From Alphaproteobacteria bacterium (lineage in GTDB: Bacteria > Pseudomonadota > Alphaproteobacteria > Bin65): a stretch of 49,697 nt of DNA. A program made the position numbers and the translations under genes. The stretch is taken from assembly GCA_021776685.1 (NCBI GenBank), contig JAJFFJ010000037.1, positions 1-49,697 of the forward strand, given 5' to 3'. Under the pieces are notes generated by a model. It worked only from the letters and a program-made list of their open reading frames with translations. It ran no database searches and was not told where the DNA came from. The stretch's first letter is position 1; each line of letters opens with the position of its first letter. This document shows, in pieces, positions 42,399 to 49,697 of the stretch.

Positions 42399-43118
42399 AT
42401 GACCACACAGACCGCCAAACTTCCGAGATTCTTCTACCGCATGCCGCCGCGGCCCTGCCCCTATTTGGGCGGCCGGACGGAACAGAACATCTTTACCGAG
42501 CTGGCCGGCCCGAACACACCGCACCTCTATGATGCCCTGACCCAGGCGGGTTTCCGCCGGTCGCACAATGTTGCCTATCGGCCGGCCTGCCCCGGCTGTC
42601 AGGCCTGCGTGCCGGTGCGGGTGGTCGTCGATGACTTCACACCTGGCAAATCCTTGAAACGGGTGCTGCGGCGCAATACCGGTGTTACAGAGATCGTGAG
42701 TCCGGCAAGGTCCACGCCAGAGCAGTTCCAGTTGTTCACCCGCTACGTCGCCTCCCGCCATGGCGACGGGGAAATGGCGGGCATGTCCTACATGGACTAT
42801 ATGGCGATGGTGCAGGACAGCCCGTTGAAGACCTTCATGACGGAGTATCGCCTGCCCGATCGGCGGCTGGCAGCTGCCTGTCTGGTCGACCGTCTGAACG
42901 ACGGCCTGTCGGCAGTTTACTCCTTCTTTGATCCGGACCTGGCACATCAGAGCCTGGGCACCCACATCATCATGCAGCTGATTGACCAGTGCAAACGCGC
43001 GGGCCTGCCCTATCTCTATCTTGGCTACTGGATCTCCGGCAGCCGCAAGATGGCGTACAAGTCGCGCTTTCAGCCGCTTGAAGGGCTGAGCCAGCACGGC
43101 TGGTCGCGCCTGACCTGA
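42399..43118 (+). CDS. bpt: Bacterial aspartate/glutamate leucyltransferase (arginyltransferase family)
   Basis: The 239-residue enzyme transfers leucine from leucyl-tRNA to N-terminal Asp or Glu, marking proteins for ClpSAP degradation (N-degron pathway). It has the N-terminal Cys cluster PRPCPYLGGRTEQNIFTEL and RPACPGCQACVPVRV, then YMDYMAMVQDSP and YSFFDPDLAHQSLGTHII and the terminal YWISGSRKMAYKSRFQP. Length is normal for the family. Confidence 0.92.
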   Translation: MTTQTAKLPRFFYRMPPRPCPYLGGRTEQNIFTELAGPNTPHLYDALTQAGFRRSHNVAYRPACPGCQACVPVRVVVDDFTPGKSLKRVLRRNTGVTEIVSPARSTPEQFQLFTRYVASRHGDGEMAGMSYMDYMAMVQDSPLKTFMTEYRLPDRRLAAACLVDRLNDGLSAVYSFFDPDLAHQSLGTHIIMQLIDQCKRAGLPYLYLGYWISGSRKMAYKSRFQPLEGLSQHGWSRLT

Positions 43119-43209
43119 CCAACTGACACCCCGCAAGTGTGGGTACGGGCCAGTGCGGGGTGACCGCGCTGCCGATCCGCTGCCGACGCTTGGCAACAGA
43201 AAGCAATTT

Positions 43210-44292
43210 ATGAAACGTCGTGCGTTCCTGACTGGCGCCGCCGCTGGCGGCATTGCTGCGGCCAGCCTTCCCGCACCTGCAATCGCGCAAGGGCGGCGCG
43301 AACTGAAAATGGTCACGTCATGGCCGGCCCGCTTTCCGGGCCTGGGCACCGGCGCGCAACGGCTGGCGGAGCGCATCGGCAAGGCGACCGAAGGACGGTT
43401 GACCGTGCGGGTCCTCGCGGGGGGCGACTTCGTCCACCCGCTGAAGTGCAACGACGCCGTCCAGCAGGGCGTCGCCGACATGTATCATTCCTTCGACTAT
43501 TACTATGGCCTCAAGGCGGCCGCCTATCTGTTCTTCACGTCAGTGCCATTTGGCTTTACGGCCAACGAGATCGACGCCTGGATTCACTGGGGCGGCGGCC
43601 AGAAGCTGTGGGACGAGGTGGGTGCGTCCTTCGGCATCAAGCATCTGCCGGCGGGAAACACGGGCAGCCAGATGGGCGGCTGGTTCATCAAGCCCGTCAC
43701 CAAGCTCGCCGATTTCAAGGGCTTGAAAATCCAGATGCCCGGCCTGGGTGGCGCCGTCATCAACGCGCTGGGTGGCCGGGCGCTCACCATGGGCGGGGCT
43801 GATATTCTGCCGGCCCTGCAGGCCGGCACGCTTGATGCAGCGGAGTGGGTCGGGCCGTGGAACGACCTTGCCTTCGGGTTCCACAAAGTGGCGAAGAATT
43901 ATTACTATCCCGGCTTTCATGAGCCCGGAGCGGTCGTCTCTGTGGGCCTCAGTCGCAAGCTGTGGGACGGCCTGGGCGCCGGCGACCAAACGATTATCGA
44001 AAGCGCTTGCCTGGCAGAAAACAATCTGGGATTCGCGGAATTCAATGCCAACAACAATCGGGCGCTGCTCACGCTGACACGCCGACACGGCGTACGCCTG
44101 CACCAATTCAAAGACGATATTTACAAACAGATCGGCACCGCTGCGAAGGACGTGCTGGCAAAGGCCGGTGCGGCCGATCCTCTGAGCAAGAAGGTCTACG
44201 CCAGCTTCATGGCGTTCCGAAAGCAGGCCGTCGCCTGGACCCGGATGTCCGATCAAACCTATGCCAACAAGCGCGACCTGGTGAAGTTCTAG
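43210..44292 (+). CDS. TRAP transporter solute-binding protein, TakP/DctP-like (paralogue 1)
   Basis: The 360-residue protein has a Tat-like signal (MKRRAFLTGAAAGG) and the TakP-like plan: SWPARFPGLGTGAQ, SVPFGFTANEIDAWIHWGGG, LPAGNTGSQMGGWFIKPV and DAAEWVGPWNDLAFGF. TakP-type proteins bind 2-oxo acids with sodium. Unusually, the position of the conserved substrate-carboxylate Arg is Gln here (GLKIQMPGLGG, Q175; paralogue 2 has R178). So its ligand may differ. The ribosome binding site is weak. It is followed by a hairpin and then its paralogue. Confidence 0.9.
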   Translation: MKRRAFLTGAAAGGIAAASLPAPAIAQGRRELKMVTSWPARFPGLGTGAQRLAERIGKATEGRLTVRVLAGGDFVHPLKCNDAVQQGVADMYHSFDYYYGLKAAAYLFFTSVPFGFTANEIDAWIHWGGGQKLWDEVGASFGIKHLPAGNTGSQMGGWFIKPVTKLADFKGLKIQMPGLGGAVINALGGRALTMGGADILPALQAGTLDAAEWVGPWNDLAFGFHKVAKNYYYPGFHEPGAVVSVGLSRKLWDGLGAGDQTIIESACLAENNLGFAEFNANNNRALLTLTRRHGVRLHQFKDDIYKQIGTAAKDVLAKAGAADPLSKKVYASFMAFRKQAVAWTRMSDQTYANKRDLVKF

Positions 44293-44318
44293 GTGGCCCG
44301 CGGCCGACGACGGCCACC
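44292..44318 (+). terminator. Possible terminator between the two binding-protein genes
   Basis: GGTGGCC (44292-44298) and GGCCACC (44312-44318) form a 7-bp stem overlapping the stop codon of paralogue 1, followed by GACGTTTCTTC. Weak to moderate. Confidence 0.45.
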
Positions 44319-44345
44319 AGACGTTTCTTCTCTGTATTCAGCACC

Positions 44346-44370
44346 ACCTTCGCGCCAGTTGCGCGAAGGT
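44346..44370. promoter_or_regulatory. Perfect 10-bp inverted repeat between dctP paralogues
   Basis: ACCTTCGCGC and GCGCGAAGGT are separated by CAGTT. There is no T run after it, so it could be an operator, an mRNA-stabilising stem or part of a terminator pair with the stem at 44292. Confidence 0.6.
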
Positions 44371-44524
44371 AACCAACTCCTGTAGATTGGGCCACATCAC
44401 GGCGCTGTCGACGCGTGCGGCTGCGACCGGGAGTGGAGCGGAACTAATAAATGAATGCCGGGGCAAGGCGTTCTGGCGATTTCGGCTTCACGGGAGGTAC
44501 ACACGTCAACAAGGGAAACGTTTG

Positions 44525-45619
44525 ATGAAACGTCGTTCATTTTTGACCGGTGCTGCTGCGGCCACCGGTGCGGTAGCAGCCGCCTCGTCTTTTCCGAAAC
44601 CGTCTCTGGCGCAGAAGCGCATCACCGCCGTCATGGTCACCACATGGCCGCGTGATTTTCCGGGCCTCGGCACCGGCGCCCAGCGTCTGGCCAAGCGACT
44701 GAATGCCGCCACCGAAGGCAAGATCAAGGTTGAGTATTACGCCGCCGGCGAGCGCGTTGGCGCATTTGCGTCCTTCGACGAAGTCGCCTCCGGCAAGGCG
44801 CAGATGTATCACGCCGCCGACTATTACTGGAAAGGCAAACACCCGGGCTGGGCCTACTACACGGCAGTGCCGTTTGGTCTGACCTATGCAGAGATGAACG
44901 CCTGGATCCAGTGGGGCGGCGGTCAGCAGCTCTGGGACAAGGTCGCGGGTGGCTTCGGCCTCAAGTGCCTGCGTGCAGGCAACACCGGCGTGCAGATGGG
45001 CGGCTGGTTCCGCAAGGAAATCAACTCCGCTGCCGACCTCAAGGGTCTGAAGATGCGTATTCCGGGCCTGGGCGGTGACGTCATGGCCAAGCTTGGCGCC
45101 TCTCCGGTTTCGCTTCCGGGCGGTCAGATCTACGAAAATCTGGTTTCCGGCGCCATCGATGCCACCGAGTGGGTTGGCCCCTGGAATGACGCTTTCATGA
45201 AGTTCTACGAAGCGGCCAAATACTACTACTATCCGGGCTTCCACGAGCCAGGTTCAATGTTGGCCCTCGGCATGAACGCGTCCTGGTGGGGCAAGCTGTC
45301 CAAGAACGACCAGGCCATCATCGAGGCCATTGCGCTGTCCGAGAACGACATCATGATGGGCGAGTTCAACTACAAATCCGGTGGCGCGCTGAAGACGCTC
45401 GTCAAGGATCATGGCGTCAAGCTGCGCCAGTTCAACGATGACGTTTACGACGCCTTCGCCAAGGCATCTGAAGAAGTCTTCGAAAAGGTCCGCGGACACA
45501 GTGCGCTGGCCAAAGCGGTTGACGACAGCTTCCGTGCCGCCCGTAACACATTGGGTGGCTGGACGAAGATCTCTGATCAGGCCTACCTGGCCCAGCGTAA
45601 CCGCGCGCTGAAGCTGTAG
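44525..45619 (+). CDS. TRAP transporter solute-binding protein, TakP/DctP-like (paralogue 2)
   Basis: The 364-residue protein has a Tat-like signal (MKRRSFLTGAAAATG) and keeps the family residues: GNTGVQMGGWFRKEI and GLKMRIPGLGGDVMAKLG (R178, the usual carboxylate-binding Arg), and DATEWVGPWNDAFMKFYEAA. It is clearly a paralogue of the preceding protein, with many shared blocks. A 2-oxo acid or related carboxylate is the likely ligand. AAGGGAAA lies before the ATG. A strong hairpin follows it. Confidence 0.92.
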   Translation: MKRRSFLTGAAAATGAVAAASSFPKPSLAQKRITAVMVTTWPRDFPGLGTGAQRLAKRLNAATEGKIKVEYYAAGERVGAFASFDEVASGKAQMYHAADYYWKGKHPGWAYYTAVPFGLTYAEMNAWIQWGGGQQLWDKVAGGFGLKCLRAGNTGVQMGGWFRKEINSAADLKGLKMRIPGLGGDVMAKLGASPVSLPGGQIYENLVSGAIDATEWVGPWNDAFMKFYEAAKYYYYPGFHEPGSMLALGMNASWWGKLSKNDQAIIEAIALSENDIMMGEFNYKSGGALKTLVKDHGVKLRQFNDDVYDAFAKASEEVFEKVRGHSALAKAVDDSFRAARNTLGGWTKISDQAYLAQRNRALKL

Positions 45620-45638
45620 TCTGGCACGGCATTTCAAA

Positions 45639-45675
45639 GGGACAGGTGTGGAGCCAAACCGCTCCACACCTGCCC
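45639..45675 (+). terminator. Strong hairpin between binding protein and permease genes
   Basis: A 12-bp perfect stem (CAGGTGTGGAGC / GCTCCACACCTG, 45643-45654 and 45661-45672), extended by GGG/CCC past one bulge, ends in TTT. It sits 20 bp after the binding protein stop and 79 bp before dctQ, so it is placed to reduce permease expression or protect the upstream mRNA end. Confidence 0.75.
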
Positions 45676-45753
45676 TTTGTGCCGGACCACCGCATGGCTG
45701 GCTAACAGTCTGCGCGGTGGCGCCACTCTGCCAGCCCAACAGCCAGCATTGCG

Positions 45754-46842
45754 TTGCCCTTGGCTACTGAACCAGATAACAGCCCCGCCCTGTCGACCAC
45801 TGCGCCGACGGCTGCCGATGGCTGGCTTCAGCCCGCGACCAGGATATTTGCCCTGTGTGCGGCGGCGCTGGGATTCATTTTTGTTCTCAATTCATATTTG
45901 ACCTATTGGCAGGGCTGGCCCGGCGCCGAGGGCATCATCGGCCACTATGGCCTGTTCGGGTTCGAGCCCCCGGATAAGCCCATCAAAGATGGCGATTTTA
46001 TCTATGGCTACATCCAGCTGCTGTTCAATCTGCTGACCATTGCGGGCATCGTCGTTTATGTGATGCGCAACCGCCACAAGACCCTGCTTGTAGACGCCGA
46101 ACAGCTGTCCCGCATATCCGCCTACATCGCACGGTCTTCCTTCTGGGCCGTGTTGCTGGTGGGGTTGGCCGATGCGGTGATCTCCTTCCTGCAAGTCGAG
46201 GGCTTCCTGGATGAAGTTGTCGGCAAGGAACTCGCGAAGGATCTGGGCGTTGCCCGAATCAGAGGCGGCTGGGTACACATGCCGCTAATCGCTGTCGGGC
46301 TGGTTATCGGCTTCTTCAACAAATCGCTTGGCTTCATCTGGCTGGCGCTGTTGGTGGTGATGGCCGAACTGCAGATCGTGCTGCTGCGCTTCATCTTTTC
46401 CTACGAGCAGGCCTTCATGGCCGACCTCGTGCGCTTCTGGTACGCGGCGATATTCCTGTTCGGCAGCGCCTACACCCTGTTGCATGAAGGCCATGTGCGG
46501 GTAGATGTGCTTTATTCCGGTTTCAATGCCCGGCGGAAGGCCTGGGTAAATACCCTCGGTGCGATCTTCCTGGGTGGACCAGTTTGCTGGATCGTGCTGA
46601 CCATGGGCCTGGCCAACAACCTGAGCGTGATCAGCGGACCGATCATGAGCTACGAAATCTCACAGAGCAGCTTCGGCATGTATGTGAAGTACCTGCTGGC
46701 GGGCTATCTGCTTGTCTTCGCACTGACCATGCTGCTTGAGTTCATGGCTGCATTGCTGCGGAACGCGGGCGTTTTACTGCGGGAAGACGACGCGCTGGAA
46801 CGGGTCAGGGAAACCGCCCATGAAGAGCCGGTCCATGCTTGA
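45754..46842 (+). CDS. TRAP transporter small permease, enlarged DctQ
   Basis: The 362-residue membrane protein is about twice the usual DctQ length. The C-terminal half (from about residue 225) has the DctQ core, with RFWYAAIFLFGSAYTLLHEG, HVRVDVLYSGF and the last helix VKYLLAGYLLVFALTMLLEF. The N-terminal half adds about four extra hydrophobic segments (residues 29-50, 80-104, 126-147, 171-215). The start TTG at 45754 is uncertain and has a weak ribosome binding site. The gene overlaps nothing and is 25 bp before dctM. Confidence 0.88.
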   Translation: MPLATEPDNSPALSTTAPTAADGWLQPATRIFALCAAALGFIFVLNSYLTYWQGWPGAEGIIGHYGLFGFEPPDKPIKDGDFIYGYIQLLFNLLTIAGIVVYVMRNRHKTLLVDAEQLSRISAYIARSSFWAVLLVGLADAVISFLQVEGFLDEVVGKELAKDLGVARIRGGWVHMPLIAVGLVIGFFNKSLGFIWLALLVVMAELQIVLLRFIFSYEQAFMADLVRFWYAAIFLFGSAYTLLHEGHVRVDVLYSGFNARRKAWVNTLGAIFLGGPVCWIVLTMGLANNLSVISGPIMSYEISQSSFGMYVKYLLAGYLLVFALTMLLEFMAALLRNAGVLLREDDALERVRETAHEEPVHA

Positions 46843-46867
46843 CCGCGGGGGCAGAGAGTAGCAGCAC

Positions 46868-49537
46868 ATGGAAATCCTGTTTCTCATCCTGCTGATTCTG
46901 CTGATGGCCTTCGCGCTGGGGTCAGGCTATCCGGTTGCCTTTGCCCTGCCTGGCTCTGCGATCCTGTCAATTCTGATCGCCGGTGTTGCCGGCTATTTGT
47001 TCGACGGCAATGTAAAGGCCTATTTCCACGGATCGAGCGGGCCGGTCGAGTGGCTTAACTCCGGCGTCTCGAATTTCCGAACGGTCTACTGGGTGGCGGA
47101 GCGCGACACCCTTATTGCGATTCCGCTGTTTGTCTTTATGGGCATCATGCTCGAGCGGTCTAAGATCGCCGAAGACCTGCTGATGACCATGGCCTCGCTG
47201 TTCGGGCGGATCCCGGGCGGTCTGGGCGTCTCCGTGGTCTTCGTGGGCGCGCTGCTGGCGGCCACCACCGGCATTCTGGGCGCAACGGTTGTTGCCATGG
47301 GCCTGATCTCCCTGCCCGTGATGCTGCGGAACGGCTACAGCCCTGCGTTGGCAACGGGCACCATCAGTGCGTCCGGTACGCTGGGGCAGATCATTCCTCC
47401 ATCGATCGTGCTGATCATCCTGGCGGATCAGCTGTCCAACGCCACCGACCAGGCGCTCACCCTCCGTCAGGCGGAATACAAGCTGGGCAATGTCAGCGGC
47501 GCCATGCCGTCGGAGTACGGCCTGACCTCTGCGAGCGCCGGCGACATGTTCCTCGGCGCGTTCTTCCCAGGGCTCGTCTTGGTGGGTCTTTACGCGGCGT
47601 TCATTCTGGCCATTGCCTTCATCCGAAAGGGGTCGGCGCCGCCGATCCCGCGCGAAGGCAAATTCGATTTCGCATTTGCCCGCCAGGTCGTCCTGGTGCT
47701 GGTGCCGCCGCTGACGCTGATCTTCGCAGTACTCGGGTCGATCCTGCTCGGCATTGCCACCGTCAACCAGGCCGGCGCAATCGGCGCAACCGGCGCAATG
47801 ATCATGGCGGGCTACCGGCTCACGCAAGGTCAGCGGGGTACGTTCTATCCGGCGATTTTGGCGGTCGTCTCGATCGGCGCGATCATCTTCGTGCTCAGCA
47901 CCTACACCATCAACGTCAAGAATATGACCACCAGTGAGGATGACTTTGCTGTGGCGCTTGCCGCCATCGCGGTTATCGGCCTGCTTGTCTCTGTGATCTG
48001 GAGTGGCTGGCGGGTCTTCAAGATCGACGACACCCTGCGCTACGTAATGTTGGAAACCACCAAGACTACGGCGCTGGTATTCATCATCCTGATCGGCGCC
48101 GCCATGCTGACCTCCGCCTTCCGCGCCTTCGGCGGTGAAGATCTGGTCCGCGAATTCCTGTTCGACATGCCCGGCGGCTTTCTGGCGAAGTTCGCCGTGG
48201 TGATGGGCGTCATCTTCTTTCTCGGCTTTTTCCTCGACTTCATTGAAATCGCGGTGGTCGTTGTGCCCATCGTGGCGCCGATCCTGCTGGCCGACCCATC
48301 CGCCAACATCACTGCCGTCTGGCTGGGCGTGATGATCGGCGTCAATATCCAGACCTCGTTCCTGACGCCGCCGTTTGGATTCGCGCTCTTCTATCTGCGG
48401 GGCGTCGCGCCGGCGTCGGTCAAGACCATTGATATGTATAAAGGCGTGGTGCCTTTCATTTCACTACAGCTGGTCGGCCTGGTCATTGTGGGCCTGTATC
48501 CGACGCTGGTGAACTATCTGCCGAATCGCATCTCACTGACGGGCGATACTGCGCCACCGCCACGAAACCCCCGTCTGCAACGCTGCATCGAACAGCGAAA
48601 CTTCGTGATCTACGACCGGGACGGCAAGACGATCCGCGCCGCCATTACGCGGATGGAAAAGGTCGATGTCTCCTACCTGCCGGATGAGCGCAAGGGTGAG
48701 CTGAAGGGCGCGCTACAGAATGCCCGCCGGGTGTTCGACCGCATCACCGCCGTCCGCAAAGCGGAAGCCGCGCTCGCGGCGGCCATCCCGGCCTACGAAC
48801 CGATTCATCGCGACGTCCGGCTGCAGCAACGCCGGATGAAGGGCATCGACAACAAAATTGAAAACCTGAAATCGAACCTCCAGCGCGCCACCCGTGATGG
48901 CGCTGCCGGTGCAGCCGAAAAAGGCGAAATCGAAAAAGCCATAGCCGCACTGAAGGTGGACCGGGCGGAACTAGCCAAGAAGATTCCCAAGAACTGGCGT
49001 CAGACCCGACGGACGTTTCTGGCGGTTGCGAAGCGGGAAAGGCTGTCGCGGCTGATCTATCGGCGCACCGCTGACAATGCCTATGAGCCCGTTCTGGAGT
49101 TCCGAAAGCTGATGGCTTCGGCCGCGGGTATGAAGCAGTTGAAACCTGAAATGGATGGCTTGCGCGGCGTGGTCGCCAGTGACAAGCCCGCCAAGGCACG
49201 CATGGACACCCTCATCGCGGTGGAACGCAAACTGCGCAAGGTAGCCGGGACAAGTGCGATCCAGTCACGCCTGTCCCAAGCTCGGCGCGAACTTCGGCGC
49301 CAGAAACCTCGCCAGGAACGGATAACCAAGGCGGTGAACGAGGCGCTGGTCATGTTCGACATTGAACTGAAGTGGCGGGAAGCGGCGCGTCTGCGTCTTA
49401 CCAAACCGCTCACGCAGTACGACGACGCCATCAAGCATACCATCGGCCTTCGGCTTCAGGTGCACCTGCCCGCCGAACAGGTCGGTGACGTCGCCACCTG
49501 CCTCTCCCACCACCGGGACATCTCGCTGGACTTCTAG
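46868..49537 (+). CDS. TRAP transporter large permease DctM with long C-terminal extension
   Basis: The 889-residue protein has the DctM transport domain in residues 1 to about 550: SGYPVAFALPGSAILS, the IPLFVFMGIMLERSKIAEDL region, SASGTLGQIIPPSIVLIILA and LTPPFGFALFYLRGVAP. Residues about 275-385 contain extra hydrophobic segments (FYPAILAVVSIGAIIFVLS, ALAAIAVIGLLVSVIWSGW) within the usual repeat. Residues about 555-889 form a charged, mainly helical extension with coiled-coil stretches (ENLKSNLQRATRDG, RKLRKVAGTSAIQSRLSQAR), likely cytoplasmic. The extension has no recognised domain. The stop overlaps that of the convergent GST gene. Confidence 0.9.
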   Translation: MEILFLILLILLMAFALGSGYPVAFALPGSAILSILIAGVAGYLFDGNVKAYFHGSSGPVEWLNSGVSNFRTVYWVAERDTLIAIPLFVFMGIMLERSKIAEDLLMTMASLFGRIPGGLGVSVVFVGALLAATTGILGATVVAMGLISLPVMLRNGYSPALATGTISASGTLGQIIPPSIVLIILADQLSNATDQALTLRQAEYKLGNVSGAMPSEYGLTSASAGDMFLGAFFPGLVLVGLYAAFILAIAFIRKGSAPPIPREGKFDFAFARQVVLVLVPPLTLIFAVLGSILLGIATVNQAGAIGATGAMIMAGYRLTQGQRGTFYPAILAVVSIGAIIFVLSTYTINVKNMTTSEDDFAVALAAIAVIGLLVSVIWSGWRVFKIDDTLRYVMLETTKTTALVFIILIGAAMLTSAFRAFGGEDLVREFLFDMPGGFLAKFAVVMGVIFFLGFFLDFIEIAVVVVPIVAPILLADPSANITAVWLGVMIGVNIQTSFLTPPFGFALFYLRGVAPASVKTIDMYKGVVPFISLQLVGLVIVGLYPTLVNYLPNRISLTGDTAPPPRNPRLQRCIEQRNFVIYDRDGKTIRAAITRMEKVDVSYLPDERKGELKGALQNARRVFDRITAVRKAEAALAAAIPAYEPIHRDVRLQQRRMKGIDNKIENLKSNLQRATRDGAAGAAEKGEIEKAIAALKVDRAELAKKIPKNWRQTRRTFLAVAKRERLSRLIYRRTADNAYEPVLEFRKLMASAAGMKQLKPEMDGLRGVVASDKPAKARMDTLIAVERKLRKVAGTSAIQSRLSQARRELRRQKPRQERITKAVNEALVMFDIELKWREAARLRLTKPLTQYDDAIKHTIGLRLQVHLPAEQVGDVATCLSHHRDISLDF

Positions 49538-49697
49538 GCTGCTGCCCCGCCGGGGCCGATGCCTGCATAGGCCCGTTTATGCGCAGGGCGCGCGGTCAGG
49601 CGCCGATAATAATCGTCAAGGACTGGATAATCACCGATAAGACCGGTGAAGCTGGCCATGAAACAGCTGTGGCCGACGATGATGTCTGCCCCGGAAA
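49534..49697 (-). CDS. Glutathione S-transferase, 3' end only
   Basis: The last 54 codons of a minus-strand gene run off the window edge. The visible part GHSCFMASFTGLIGDYPVLD and YYRRLTARPAHKRAYAGIG matches the C-terminal helical domain of GST proteins. Its TAG stop (49536-49534) overlaps the dctM stop by three bases, so the two genes converge. Confidence 0.75.
   Translation of the reverse strand, partial: SGADIIVGHSCFMASFTGLIGDYPVLDDYYRRLTARPAHKRAYAGIGPGGAAA

Overview
The window is chromosomal DNA, fairly GC-rich, from an alphaproteobacterium. The clearest marker is the minus-strand run amiC, PBP1A (mrcA), prfB next to a divergent RNase E gene, a layout typical of that class. GlnE beside an AsmA/YhdP-like protein, bcp followed by a DUF455 ferritin-like protein, and bacterial arginyltransferase (bpt) fit the same picture. 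Order and genus cannot be resolved from the sequence alone. No rRNA, tRNA or CRISPR array was seen.

Layout. 1-1.9 kb: the 5' part of a large AsmA-like envelope protein (minus strand, cut by the window edge). 1.9-6.2 kb: glnE, bcp, DUF455 protein. 6.2-11.9 kb (minus): a motif-degenerate SDR, prfB with a textbook +1 programmed frameshift, PBP1A, AmiC. 12.5-15.6 kb: RNase E with a very long acidic insert inside its S1 domain. 15.6-19.1 kb: a class I aminotransferase, a BepA-like M48 protease and a periplasmic DsbA-like thioredoxin. 19.2-23.1 kb: cystathionine beta-synthase and cystathionine gamma-lyase (reverse transsulfuration), enclosing an Mpo1-like protein and a flavin reductase.

23.1-28.1 kb is an accessory stretch: a lone terminase-small-subunit-like protein, a palindromic dispersed repeat, an intact IS6-family element of about 800 bp, a TorF-type porin, a Lys/Arg-rich secreted protein, a 46-bp duplicated segment abutting the IS, and a small cationic secreted protein. 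28.2-30.4 kb is a compact mercury locus: MerR, organomercurial lyase MerB, transporter MerT and a GDCCVxC protein. Two MerR-type promoters with 19-bp spacers share the same operator design. No merA is in the window.

30.4-34.1 kb: class I PPK2 (with an FNR-like box upstream), a glutathione S-transferase, a secreted protein and a D-2-hydroxyacid dehydrogenase. 34.2-39.0 kb is a field of small, mostly secreted or unknown genes. It includes a seven-repeat Cys/Trp protein and two paralogous AT-rich segments; one leads into an intact 49-residue gene, the other into a dead copy of it.

39.1-43.1 kb: a metallophosphoesterase flanked by an intact zincin-like peptidase and a broken fragment of a second copy, then an acyl-CoA dehydrogenase and Bpt. 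43.2-49.5 kb: a TRAP transporter locus with two tandem TakP/DctP-like binding proteins, an enlarged DctQ and a DctM with a cytoplasmic helical extension of about 335 residues. The last bases hold the 3' end of a convergent glutathione S-transferase gene whose stop codon overlaps that of dctM.
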